Part shown: positions 43,743 through 51,680 of the stretch, piece by piece
How the letters are laid out: each line of letters opens with the position of its first letter
Position numbering within the stretch: the stretch's first letter is position 1
DNA from: Niallia sp. Man26
GTDB lineage: Bacteria; Bacillota; Bacilli; Bacillales; Cytobacillaceae
Direction of reading: 5' to 3'
Length of the DNA: 64,000 nucleotides
Assembly (NCBI RefSeq): GCF_022049065.2
Contig: NZ_CP095746.1
Coordinates: 62,001-126,000 of the forward strand
The notes under the pieces: generated by a model
What the model saw: the letters and a program-made list of their open reading frames with translations, nothing else
Told to the model about the DNA's origin: nothing
The model's database searches: none
Made by a program: the position numbers and the translations under genes

Positions 43743-44052
43743 AAAAGTAGGCTTTATTCCAAGATAAATGGAATAGAGCCTTTTTAATATCTAAATAAAG
43801 AAAGTAAAGGATAAAGAGTTGATCTTTGTCCTTTTGTTTTTGGAAATTACTCATAATTTTTGCACCTATAAGAACCTAAAATGAAAAAGGTGGATAGCAT
43901 AGTAAAGGAAGTCTTACCAATGCCTAAAAATAAGAAGGAACAATAATTGCTTCTTCTTTAATTAGATTTAGTATTGGCTCAAATGTAGTATAATGTAAAT
44001 AACAAATAAGGCCGAAGTTACTTTAAGGATCATGGAAGGAGAACATTGACCT

Positions 44053-44340
44053 ATGCGATTATTGGATGTATTGACTGATGAAGAAAAACAAAAAGTTGAT
44101 GAATTAAAATTGTTGCTTATGGATGCTTTTGGAGACAAACAAAGAGCTATCATAGTCTCTGATATTAATGAGATATTGGATTCAGCTAGAGCTCGTTATT
44201 ATGAGATGCTAAAAGCCTCAGAAGAACAATCGGCTACAGTTGAATTTACAGCGAAGCGAAAAGAATCTCTTGCATTTAAAATCAGTAATTTAATAAATAG
44301 AAGAAGGTTATCTAAACTTTCTAAGGTTGCATCTTTATAA
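44053..44340 (+). CDS. Small helical protein, copy 2 of tandem pair
   Basis: 95 residues, ATG 44053 with GGAAGGAG upstream. Paralogue of 43452-43742: the last 45 residues differ at one position only, and the start (RLLDVLTDEEKQKVDELKLL) is about two-thirds identical. The C-terminal identity extends into the untranslated 3' region at the DNA level, which points to recent duplication or gene conversion of that half. Confidence 0.6.
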   Translation: MRLLDVLTDEEKQKVDELKLLLMDAFGDKQRAIIVSDINEILDSARARYYEMLKASEEQSATVEFTAKRKESLAFKISNLINRRRLSKLSKVASL

Positions 44341-44689
44341 AAAAGTAGGCTTTATTCCAAGTTAATAGGAGTAGAGCCTTTTAATATCAAAATAAAAAAA
44401 GTAAAGGATAAAGAGTTGATCTTTGTCCTTTTGTTTTGGGAGAATGACTCATAATTTTTGCACCTATAAGAACTTAAAATTTCCATAGACATCAGGTTGA
44501 CATTAAAAGAAGTTTAAATACAGGGATACAGTATCTGTTGCTCAGGGAGAATAAATCAAAAAACATAATTAAACCATTATAGTATTACTATATTATATGT
44601 CTGAAAAGTTTGAATTTATTAAATGCTTGGATTCTATGATTTTAGAATATGGTATAATTGTATAATATATATAGAAAGTGAATGAGACT

Positions 44690-45226
44690 ATGCTATATAA
44701 TATCAGGACGCGTCAATTCGTAGATTGTTATTACCGTAGAGTGGGTAAAAATGAAGTAGGAGAATATATTCCTCCAAATTGGGTATTCAATTTTAAAAAT
44801 GATTTTAATAAAGATTGTGAAGTCTTTTCATTAGAGACAAAAGAATACCCTGGAATAGCTCAAGGTATAGTTGCCTTAAGAGTGTATAAGGGGGAATATA
44901 GAGTACAACTAGTTTCAGCTGAATCTTCTAAGGAAAATAAGCTTTACAGGATTGGATTAGAGAGGTATGGAGTTAACGATTTTAGAATATATAAAGGTGT
45001 AGGAAATAATCTTGTTGCCTTTGCTTGCCAGTATAGTTTAGAGAATGGTTGCGATGGTTATATGCATTTAACATCTAAGACAGAAACAATTAATTTTTAC
45101 ACATCAAATGAGCTTGGTGGCGAATTATTCGAAGAGAAAAGTCAATTAATCATTTTTGATGAGAACATTGGTCAGAGACTAGCAAAAAGGTATTTTCCTG
45201 GAGGTGCTATACAATGGGTAAAATAG
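44690..45226 (+). CDS. GNAT-like protein, first of overlapping pair
   Basis: 178 residues from ATG 44690 (GAAAGTGA upstream; GTG 44678 is an alternative). The middle (GIAQGIVALRVYKGEYRVQL) and the later ENGCDGYMHLTSKTETINFY and LGGELF are typical of GNAT acetyltransferase-like proteins, in which a substrate-facing strand is followed by a YTSNELG-type motif. The usual acetyl-CoA loop is not obvious. It overlaps the next gene by 13 bases. The pair has the layout of a toxin-antitoxin module, but this is inference. Confidence 0.5.
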   Translation: MLYNIRTRQFVDCYYRRVGKNEVGEYIPPNWVFNFKNDFNKDCEVFSLETKEYPGIAQGIVALRVYKGEYRVQLVSAESSKENKLYRIGLERYGVNDFRIYKGVGNNLVAFACQYSLENGCDGYMHLTSKTETINFYTSNELGGELFEEKSQLIIFDENIGQRLAKRYFPGGAIQWVK

Positions 45227-45480
45227 CTCGTGATTTATCAGATTATAGTGTTTTGCGGAATCTTCATGTTGGAAACAATAATGAAGAGGTGAGGAATGAT
45301 ATGCTTAAGGAATTTGATAAGGCAGATAAATATTTTCCAGATGGCATCTTTGTAGATCCAAAGGAAACTAATGAACCTAAAATTCGATTCAGAGCATTGT
45401 CTAAATATTGTGCTGAACATGGGAAAAAGCCAAAGGATCTTACAGATGAAGAAAGAGAAAAATTTATTATTCGTGATTAG
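45214..45480 (+). CDS. Small protein overlapping GNAT-like gene
   Basis: 88 residues. Start ATG 45214 lies inside the end of the GNAT-like gene, with GGAGG upstream. Helical and charged, ending in FRALSKYCAEHGKKPKDLTD and EEREKFIIRD, a compact helical domain seen in small plasmid proteins. The overlap ensures joint expression with the upstream gene. It may be the partner or antitoxin of that protein. Confidence 0.55.
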   Translation: MGKIARDLSDYSVLRNLHVGNNNEEVRNDMLKEFDKADKYFPDGIFVDPKETNEPKIRFRALSKYCAEHGKKPKDLTDEEREKFIIRD

Positions 45481-45623
45481 TTACAGTAAACAAATGAGTA
45501 GAGTTGAAATAATTAAAAAACGGTTGATTAAGGATGAAAATAATAGGGATTTAGGTTAGTACCTTATTCCTTCTTTACAATATCCCGTTACATTGATAAA
45601 CTTAACTTAATTTAGATAACACT

Positions 45624-45685
45624 AAAGGGAGAGCCCCTAGATGTAGAACATGCCACAGGTATGTTCTCTTCTAGGGGCTTTTTTA
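45624..45685 (+). promoter_or_regulatory. Leader terminator hairpin before 45710
   Basis: AAAGGGAGAGCCCCTAGA pairs via GAGCCCCTAGA with TCTAGGGGCT; an inner pair, GAACAT with ATGTTC, extends it, and TTTTTT follows. It ends 25 bases before the start codon. The opening AAAGGGAGAGCCCCTA recurs at 46498. Confidence 0.75.
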
Positions 45686-45709
45686 TTTTTAAAAGGAGTG
45701 ATTTTAATC

Positions 45710-46171
45710 ATGTCAGAAATTAAAAATGAAAGAGTGATTATGGAGGATACTTATTGTACCAATGTGGTGTTAAGGTGGTTAACTACTGATTTAGCGCTAA
45801 CGAATAAACGATTTAAGGGATATGATCGCAACACCTTATTTAGCCTTTTGCCATTAGGAAAAAACGAAGTAACGATGCCTTTGAAATCTATTGCGAGCGT
45901 TTCTACCTCTACAAAATTCCACTTAAAACGCTTTGCGATTGGTTTAGTTTTTACCTTGATTGGTATACCAGAGTTATTTAATTTTAATTTATTTGGTCTT
46001 TTATTTTTGGTGTTAGGAATCGTGCCGCTATTTAATTCTTATACATCTACCTTAATTGTAACCAATAATGCTGGCCATTCTATCCCTATTCAAATCTCTA
46101 TCCTAGAAAAAGGGAACCTTCAGGAGTTTGCGAACAAGGTAAACGACACTATCGCCGAGGAAGTAGCGTAA
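45710..46171 (+). CDS. PH-domain-like membrane protein
   Basis: 153 residues from ATG 45710, with AAAAGGAGTG upstream. The N-terminal part (TDLALTNKRFKGYDRNTLFS, PLKSIASVSTSTKF) is typical of bacterial PH-like domains, in which a strand-rich barrel carries the 'LTNKR' motif. Two transmembrane segments follow (about 72-108), then a second strand pattern (TSTLIVTNNAGHSIPIQI). It is likely a membrane protein with a cytoplasmic PH-like domain. Under leader terminator 45624. Confidence 0.6.
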   Translation: MSEIKNERVIMEDTYCTNVVLRWLTTDLALTNKRFKGYDRNTLFSLLPLGKNEVTMPLKSIASVSTSTKFHLKRFAIGLVFTLIGIPELFNFNLFGLLFLVLGIVPLFNSYTSTLIVTNNAGHSIPIQISILEKGNLQEFANKVNDTIAEEVA

Positions 46172-46184
46172 GGGAGAAGGAAAA

Positions 46185-46463
46185 GTGAATATGGAGGCAT
46201 ACTTATTAGAGGCAGACCCTAAATCGGTTGCACACGAGCACGACAAGAGGTTTCTCAGAAATATATTGAAAAAAGAAAAGTTCATCTCGGTACCTTGCTC
46301 TAATCGTTCTATTATGAGGGGGGAAGCTTTAGGGGAAGTAATAATTGAAGTTTCATCCGACACAGAGCTCAGAGAAATCGTTCAAATGGTAAAGATAATG
46401 AAGAAACGAAAAAGTCCGTTACGCCCTTTATTTCAGACGATTGCTGCAGGGATAGTGGAGTGA
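46185..46463 (+). CDS. Hypothetical protein (92 aa)
   Basis: Start GTG 46185 or ATG 46191, with GGGAGAAGG upstream, 13 bases after the PH-like gene, so probably the same operon. Soluble, helical, basic C-terminus (VKIMKKRKSPLRPLF). No family recognised. Confidence 0.5.
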   Translation: MNMEAYLLEADPKSVAHEHDKRFLRNILKKEKFISVPCSNRSIMRGEALGEVIIEVSSDTELREIVQMVKIMKKRKSPLRPLFQTIAAGIVE

Positions 46464-46497
46464 CTTTAGTAAAGGGATTTAATAATCAAATATAAAT

Positions 46498-46553
46498 AAA
46501 GGGAGAGCCCCTAAGGAGATATAGTAATCCTATGTCTTCTTAGGGGTTTTTAT
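46498..46553 (+). promoter_or_regulatory. Leader terminator hairpin before 46569
   Basis: AAAGGGAGAGCCCCTAAG pairs with CTTAGGGG and is followed by TTTTTA, 16 bases before the start codon of the hydrolase. Same opening as 45624. Confidence 0.7.
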
Positions 46554-46568
46554 ATTTAAGGAGGAAAT

Positions 46569-48212
46569 ATGAAGAAAATAGCTGCTATTTGTTTAAGTGT
46601 TGGGGTAATTGGAACAACGCATGTAAGTGCAGAAGAACAAAGTCAAACGGTATCCGATCACTTACAAAGTAATCAAGACAGCATTCAGGAACAAGTCACA
46701 AAGATGGATAAAGAGATAAACGCTTATAAAAATGAACGAGTTATTCTGGAACGACAATTGAACCAGTATGATAAGGCGTTGGAGCAGAATCAACTTACCA
46801 TAAAAAAAGAACAGGAACGATTAGAATCTATTTCTTCTCGGTTAGAAACGATTAACAAACAAATGAAGGAAATAGATCCAGATGGTCAGTTAAGTAAAAT
46901 GGTCCATCAAGATCTAATCCTTGGAATTCCTGCCATTACGACAGTTAATAAACAACAATATTTATTGGATAACGTTCAACAGGTAAGTCAATTACTTACG
47001 CTGCAAGAAGAGCTAAATGAAGCTACGTCGGAACTGGAAAGTAACCAAGTGGAATTAGAAGGCATGGTTTCACAGCTACAAGAACAACAAAGTGAAAAGG
47101 AACAATTGGTGGAGCAGCTGAAACAAAAAGAAGCAGCTTCCAAGGAACAAAAGCAACAACTCCTAGAAAAAAACAAGAAAATAGAGAAAGAAAAGAACCT
47201 AATAGAAGAGGCAATCAGCAATGAAGAGGAGAGAGCAGAACAGGGAAGTGCATTCTTTGGTCAAAGTAATATCCCTTCTAATACTACTGTTATTAGTCCA
47301 TCTATAGATACAAGCGTTACTGGAGTTCCATCACAGTATATGAAGTACTATCTGTACGGAGAAAAAGAATATGGTGTACCTTGGTACTATCTGGCTGCCA
47401 TTCATTCCATAGAGACAAGCTTCTCCACTAGTCCTACTATGACTTCTTCGGTTGGAGCAATTGGTAGCATGCAATTCATTCCAAGTACTTGGGTTGGGTA
47501 CAAGTATGAATCGAGCGGAGGTTTGGTTGGAGAGGATGTAGATATTACTGACCTAGAAACAATCAAAAAGGGAAATGGTTATGGTGTGGATGCAGATAAT
47601 GACGGCAAAGCAGACCCTTATAGCGTTGCAGATGGAGTAGCTGCAGCTGCTAACTATTTATCTAGTAATGGATTTGCCACAGATCCGAGAAAAGCTATCT
47701 GGCATTATAACCATGCAGACTGGTATGTGGAAAAAGTAATCAACTTAGCTGAAAACTTCAAAAATGGTACCCAAATCTCTAAGGATGGAGATGTTCAACT
47801 GAAATCCGGTGGGGAGTATGACGTTACTACTGTAGGTAACCGGTGGATTGGAAACTCCGTTTATGTATTTGGTGGTGGTCGCAATCAAGAGGATGTAAAG
47901 AACGGTAGATTTGATTGCTCTAGCTTCGTTTATTGGGCGTATAATCAAATAGGGGTTCAGTTAGGAGAACAAAGCTCAGTAAGTACGGAGACATTAAAAA
48001 ATAGGGGTACTGCTGTTGAAGAGAAGGAAATGCAGCCAGGTGATTTAGTCTTTTTTGATACATATAAAAAGGATGGGCATGTCGGTATTTATATAGGTGA
48101 TGGTAAATTCATTGGTGCTCAAAGTTCCAATGGGGTAGCTATAGAGGATATGACTACAGGCTATTGGAAAGAAAAATTTAATCACCGAGTTCAGCGAGTT
48201 ACTAATATTTAA
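46569..48212 (+). CDS. Secreted lytic transglycosylase-NlpC/P60 hydrolase
   Basis: 547 residues. A signal peptide (KKIAAICLSVGVIGTTHVSA) is followed by a long coiled coil (about 25-215, Glu/Gln/Lys-rich). A lytic transglycosylase domain (about 255-400) has the catalytic Glu in AAIHSIETSFS and the GSMQFIPSTWVGY motif. The NlpC/P60 domain (about 425-547) has the catalytic Cys in RFDCSSFVYWAY and His in DGHVGIYIGDG. Two-domain wall hydrolases of this kind (CwlT-like) open the wall for conjugative type IV secretion. The start has AGGAGG upstream and is preceded by a leader terminator. Confidence 0.9.
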   Translation: MKKIAAICLSVGVIGTTHVSAEEQSQTVSDHLQSNQDSIQEQVTKMDKEINAYKNERVILERQLNQYDKALEQNQLTIKKEQERLESISSRLETINKQMKEIDPDGQLSKMVHQDLILGIPAITTVNKQQYLLDNVQQVSQLLTLQEELNEATSELESNQVELEGMVSQLQEQQSEKEQLVEQLKQKEAASKEQKQQLLEKNKKIEKEKNLIEEAISNEEERAEQGSAFFGQSNIPSNTTVISPSIDTSVTGVPSQYMKYYLYGEKEYGVPWYYLAAIHSIETSFSTSPTMTSSVGAIGSMQFIPSTWVGYKYESSGGLVGEDVDITDLETIKKGNGYGVDADNDGKADPYSVADGVAAAANYLSSNGFATDPRKAIWHYNHADWYVEKVINLAENFKNGTQISKDGDVQLKSGGEYDVTTVGNRWIGNSVYVFGGGRNQEDVKNGRFDCSSFVYWAYNQIGVQLGEQSSVSTETLKNRGTAVEEKEMQPGDLVFFDTYKKDGHVGIYIGDGKFIGAQSSNGVAIEDMTTGYWKEKFNHRVQRVTNI

Positions 48213-48235
48213 TGATTCAAGAATCAGTTCCTATT

Positions 48236-48335
48236 CATGGTATAATAAGAGGGTAGAAGCTCGTCACTTCTAACCAAAAGTTATTAGCGAAACTCAATAA
48301 AAGGAAGGGGAGTAATATCCTCTTCTTTTTGTTAT
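48236..48335 (+). ncRNA. Possible small RNA
   Basis: A TATAAT box (48241-48246) is followed by a short hairpin (AGAAGCTCGTCACTTCT), no ORF, and then a terminator-like AAGGGGAGTAATATCCTCTT with TTTTTG (48304-48331). The unit would be about 80 nt. No clear -35 box, so the call is weak. Confidence 0.35.
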
Positions 48336-48459
48336 TTTAAACCTTTTTTACATTGTGACTCCAGGTGCGATATAACTATACATAAATGTTATAACTTTGG
48401 GAATAATATAAGAGTAGCAAGTTTAAATCCATTTGCTTGCTATCACCTTACATGCAAGT

Positions 48460-48504
48460 GGTTGGGGCACTCTTGTTTACTGGGATTCCAAGAGTGACCC
48501 AACC
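48460..48504. terminator. Long inverted repeat downstream of 48543
   Basis: GGTTGGGGCACTCTTG and CAAGAGTGACCCAACC pair almost perfectly around a 13-base loop. It lies beyond the 3' end of the minus-strand gene 48543-48809. It has no T tract on either side, so it may be a transcript-stabilising or protein-binding site and not a simple terminator. Confidence 0.5.
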
Positions 48505-48542
48505 ATAAGCCATTAAAACCTATGTCTTTAAAGGTTTGACTT

Positions 48543-48809
48543 TTAATTTTCATCATTCTCAGAATCCACAATAGAAATGGCTTTATACCAGCCCTTAGCA
48601 ATCTCCATATCTCCTGTTCTCCTAGATTCTCTCTCCACATACTTTCTTAAAGTTATAACATAATCCGGATCTATTTCAGCGAATTTACGTACATATAGAA
48701 TTTGTTCTTCTAATTTATAAATGCAGCCTAACGCAATATAAACGGAACCAAAGGTAATGTTTTCTTTTGTACCTAACCGATCTAATATTCTTAGCCCTAA
48801 TTTAAGCAT
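48543..48809 (-). CDS. Hypothetical small protein (88 aa)
   Basis: Starts at ATG 48809 with AAGAAGGA upstream; a longer frame to 48881 has no site. Helical, with LKLGLRILDRLGTKENITFG and a basic end. It resembles single-helix-repeat (TPR-like) small proteins only in composition. No family recognised. Confidence 0.45.
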   Translation of the reverse strand: MLKLGLRILDRLGTKENITFGSVYIALGCIYKLEEQILYVRKFAEIDPDYVITLRKYVERESRRTGDMEIAKGWYKAISIVDSENDEN

Positions 48810-48939
48810 AAATATCCTTCTTTCTATAGTTTTATCGCATCGCATTAACTTAACGAACATAATACGCTGTTCTTGCTTCATTTACAACCAGCTGTTGAAA
48901 GTTAATACCAACTAAGGTTTTTCACAGTGTCAGGGATAA

Positions 48940-48946
48940 TGTCGAA
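48940..48946 (+). promoter_or_regulatory. Exact Spo0A box upstream of 49038
   Basis: TGTCGAA, the exact 0A consensus, 92 bp before the coiled-coil secreted protein gene. There is no second box at the right spacing (TGTCAGG, 12 bp away, has two mismatches), so it may be chance. Confidence 0.3.
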
Positions 48947-49037
48947 TAACTTTTTTTGATTATACTGACATAAGTAACAATTGCACTATTTTTAACCCTA
49001 TATAATTACTCTATTAAAGCTTAGGAGAGATGAATAG

Positions 49038-49931
49038 ATGGATAGAAAAAAGAAATTTATGATGGGATTAACACTTACAGGAATACTGACTATTGGAGGA
49101 TTGGTTAATCCAATTACTTTGGAAAACACACGTGTAGAAGCAGCTTCTAATGTTGATACAAGTGGAAGTATACCCAAGAAGGAAAATGAGATTTTAAGAT
49201 ACTTGAATAATTCCATGTTGGATTACTATCAAGAGGAAAAACAAACAGTAAAGACAGAAATAGAGAGCCTTATTCTAGTAGAGGAAGTCACAAAGAAAAG
49301 TCAGCTATTTAAAATAACGGAACAAAGATATGAAGCGTTACAAGTGTATAAAGAGGAAAAAAAGAAGAATGCTACACAAGCGAAGCAAACGTATAATAAA
49401 AAATTAAGTAATATAGATACGGAACAAACGAACATAGAGAAGAATTTTGAAAAGAAGATCGCACAATTAAATGATTCTCAATCGAAACAATTAGCCTCTA
49501 TAGGGAAATCGATGGAATACAATATCTCTTCCATGCAAAAAGAAGAATCTAAAAGAATAGAAATGAATGCTGGAACAGATGAGATTATGAATAATATTAC
49601 TTTAATCAATAAAGCTGTTGTTAAATACAAAACACAGGCCATTCGATTACATTTTGATAACGATATAAAAGGGAAGGAAACAGAGATTAAATTACTAGGT
49701 TTAACAACTAGTTTCGAAAAGGACAAATGGAATTCTCAATTTAAAAGGGGATCGATTTCTAAAACAGTTCTTAATTACAAAATTAGCAATTTAGAGTCAA
49801 AAGAAAAAACAGAGAAGAATAGATTAAACGGTGTCATATCCACTATGGAAAAAGCAAAAAACAATCAACTTCAAAACCTATTTGAACAAAAAGATAAAAC
49901 GGTAAAAGAATTACAAAAACTTATAAAATAA
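49038..49931 (+). CDS. Secreted coiled-coil protein
   Basis: 297 residues. A signal peptide (KKKFMMGLTLTGILTIGGLV, cut near VEAAS) is followed by an almost wholly helical, Lys/Glu/Gln-rich body, with heptads over about 60-290. No enzymatic motif. It would be exported and might cover the cell surface or act as an adhesin or spore-related protein. Start has AGGAGAG upstream. A clear terminator stands at 50005. Confidence 0.65.
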   Translation: MDRKKKFMMGLTLTGILTIGGLVNPITLENTRVEAASNVDTSGSIPKKENEILRYLNNSMLDYYQEEKQTVKTEIESLILVEEVTKKSQLFKITEQRYEALQVYKEEKKKNATQAKQTYNKKLSNIDTEQTNIEKNFEKKIAQLNDSQSKQLASIGKSMEYNISSMQKEESKRIEMNAGTDEIMNNITLINKAVVKYKTQAIRLHFDNDIKGKETEIKLLGLTTSFEKDKWNSQFKRGSISKTVLNYKISNLESKEKTEKNRLNGVISTMEKAKNNQLQNLFEQKDKTVKELQKLIK

Positions 49932-50004
49932 CAGGTAATGTTATAATGGATACATATTTTAAAAGTGAATGAGATAACCCAAAAGGGAAACAATTTTGAC
50001 TAAA

Positions 50005-50037
50005 CAAAACACTCTCTAGACAGAGAGTGTTTTGTTT
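50005..50037 (+). terminator. Intrinsic terminator
   Basis: AAAACACTCTCT and AGAGAGTGTTTT form a perfect 12-bp stem followed by GTTTATA, in the DNA after the coiled-coil gene. Confidence 0.85.
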
Positions 50038-50046
50038 ATAAGTAAA

Positions 50047-50230
50047 GGAATAGCTCTACTCTTGTGTTGAAGAGTAATTCCTCGTATTAAGTATAACAGG
50101 GATTTCCTAATTAAAGGGAAGTCCTTTTTATGTCGCTAGGGTTGTAGCATAATCATAAACGTTTTTGGAAAAATTACTTTAAAGGGAGGTAAAGAGAGTG
50201 AAAAAATCAACTATAATAACCGTAATAAAA
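50047..50230 (+). promoter_or_regulatory. Leader hairpins and 5' stump of a lost gene
   Basis: Two hairpins (GGAAT/ATTCC enclosing ACTCTT/AAGAGT at 50047-50082; GGGATTTCC with GGGAAGTCC plus TTTTTA at 50099-50130) are followed by a strong ribosome binding site (AAAGGGAGG) and GTG 50200. The frame reads VKKSTIITVIKSTI and soon stops after running into the 3' end of the response regulator gene. It looks like a leader-controlled plasmid gene cut off where the copper island begins. Confidence 0.45.
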
Positions 50231-50899
50231 TCAACCATCTTGCTTCCAAATATAACCAACACCCCATATTGTTTCTAAATGTTTATCAATAGGAAATCCT
50301 GTTTCTCTAATTTTATCTCTAATGTTTCTAATGTATGAGCGAAGAGTTTGTTGACTAATAGGATTGTGTGTCCAAATACTTTTTATTAAGGAACTGGGGG
50401 TTAGAACTTTATTAGGATTATTAATCAGCAATTCTATAATTTTAATTTCAATTTGAGAAAGTGGTATCAGTTTTTTATTATAAGTCAATTCATGCTTACT
50501 TTTCTCTAATTGTAAATGATTAAATGTATAGACTTCACTCTTCACTTTAGGTAGAGTACGGAATAATGAGTTTATCCTAGCTAATAATTCTTCTTCATAA
50601 ATTGGTTCTTTTAAACAAATATCCGCACCATTTTTAAGGATACTAACCAGTGAATCATTAGTATTATTACTAATTACTACTAAAAAGACAGAAGAAACAA
50701 CTCTAATTTCCTTACATATGTCTTCCACTTTTAGTTTTAGTGAGGAGTTATCTATTAATACCATAGTAATGTTTTGACTAATAATAGAATTAATCATATC
50801 TTTAGGATTTACGGGTTCAATGCAATCAAATCCGTATCTCTTTAGGAGTTTAAACCAATAATACCCTTTGTCTCCTCCTATGATTAAGATTTTTTTCAT
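50231..50899 (-). CDS. OmpR/PhoB-type response regulator
   Basis: 222 residues from ATG 50899 (TAGGAGA upstream; ATG 50902 also possible). A receiver domain (about 1-110) has the acceptor Asp in MVLIDNSS and the conserved Lys in LKEPIYEEEL, but only one acidic residue near the N-terminus (IIGGDKG) where two are usual. The C-terminal winged helix (about 130-222, PLSQIEIKIIELLI, TLRSYIRNIRDKIRETGF, GVGYIW) binds DNA. No histidine kinase is nearby. It lies at the edge of the copper island and is divergent from the Csp-like gene, so it may regulate it. Confidence 0.85.
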   Translation of the reverse strand: MKKILIIGGDKGYYWFKLLKRYGFDCIEPVNPKDMINSIISQNITMVLIDNSSLKLKVEDICKEIRVVSSVFLVVISNNTNDSLVSILKNGADICLKEPIYEEELLARINSLFRTLPKVKSEVYTFNHLQLEKSKHELTYNKKLIPLSQIEIKIIELLINNPNKVLTPSSLIKSIWTHNPISQQTLRSYIRNIRDKIRETGFPIDKHLETIWGVGYIWKQDG

Positions 50900-51063
50900 C
50901 ATAATTCTCCTAGCGTTTTTTTCATCATTTTATAAAAAAATTGTGTAGAAATTTTGCATTTAATTAAACAAAATCCTATTAAATATGCATTTTTTATGTA
51001 GTTTATTTAAATATCTTATGGGAAGTATAATATTGTTACTAAAACTATTGAGGAGGTAATAAT

Positions 51064-51393
51064 ATGAATATGACTTACGAAGAATGTGTAAAAGCTTGTT
51101 TAGAATGTATGGAGGCATGCAATTACTGTTTTGATGCTTGTTTAAAAGAGGATGACGTTAAAATGATGGTCGATTGCATCAGGCTAGATAGAGAGTGTGC
51201 AGACATTTGTAGCTTAGCCGCTAAGGCTATCCAGTCTAATAGTCCAGTAATGAAGGAAATATGTTTGTTATGTGCAGAGATTTGTGAAAAATGTGGAGAA
51301 GAATGTAAAAAACACAGTCATCATGAACACTGCCAAAAATGTGCAGAGTCTTGTTTTAAATGCGCAGAGATTTGCCGAAAAATGGTTTCTTAA
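51064..51393 (+). CDS. Csp-like four-helix copper-binding protein (DUF326)
   Basis: 109 residues with 19 Cys, in CxxxC and CxxC pairs along amphipathic helices (CVKACLECMEACNYCFDAC, CQKCAESCFKCAEIC), plus a KKHSHHEH loop. This is the DUF326 / copper-storage-protein (Csp) type, four-helix bundles that hold many Cu(I) ions in the cytosol. It fits the neighbouring copper efflux and oxidase genes. Start has AGGAGG upstream. Confidence 0.9.
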   Translation: MNMTYEECVKACLECMEACNYCFDACLKEDDVKMMVDCIRLDRECADICSLAAKAIQSNSPVMKEICLLCAEICEKCGEECKKHSHHEHCQKCAESCFKCAEICRKMVS

Positions 51394-51412
51394 GCTGATT
51401 TATCAATAGAAC

Positions 51413-51459
51413 AAATCCAATAAGTTATTTACCAAATAAATAACTTATTGGATTTTTGT
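51413..51459 (+). terminator. Intrinsic terminator
   Basis: AAATCCAATAAGTTATTTA and AAATAACTTATTGGATTT pair over 17-18 bp, followed by TTGTTTTTTC. The rest of 51460-51680 holds only a promoter region with repeated GCATAA/TGCAT. Confidence 0.9.
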
Positions 51460-51680
51460 TTTTTCAGTTGTTCCGTTATTGTTATTATTTAGTATTATAA
51501 GGATGTTCTTAATTTAGGATAAAAAATTCTGCATAATTTATGCATTTTTTCTTAGTAAAATAGGGAAAAATACATAGGGAGGAGCAGAAGCTGAATTCTA
51601 ATCAATATTTCCCATCATTTTTCAGATGTTTTTATGAGAAAAAGCATTCTAATTATTGAACCAGAAAAAGGAGAGGAAAA

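Larger units (their letters stand above)
43340..44480 (+). repeat. Tandem duplication of a gene-promoter-terminator unit
   Basis: Two copies of about 590 bp (from about 43340 and 43936). Each begins with the end of a Lys-rich reading frame (KKKKEQ-stop and KNKKEQ-stop), then a TATAAT-type promoter, a small gene, and the same long 3' region (TAGGCTTTATTCCAAG to GCACCTATAAGAAC). The 3' halves are far more alike than the 5' halves. Confidence 0.75.

Noticed and set aside
48940..48946. Spo0A control of the coiled-coil secreted protein
   Set aside because: Only a single exact box, no second box at 10 bp and no well-placed promoter; listed as a site with low confidence only.
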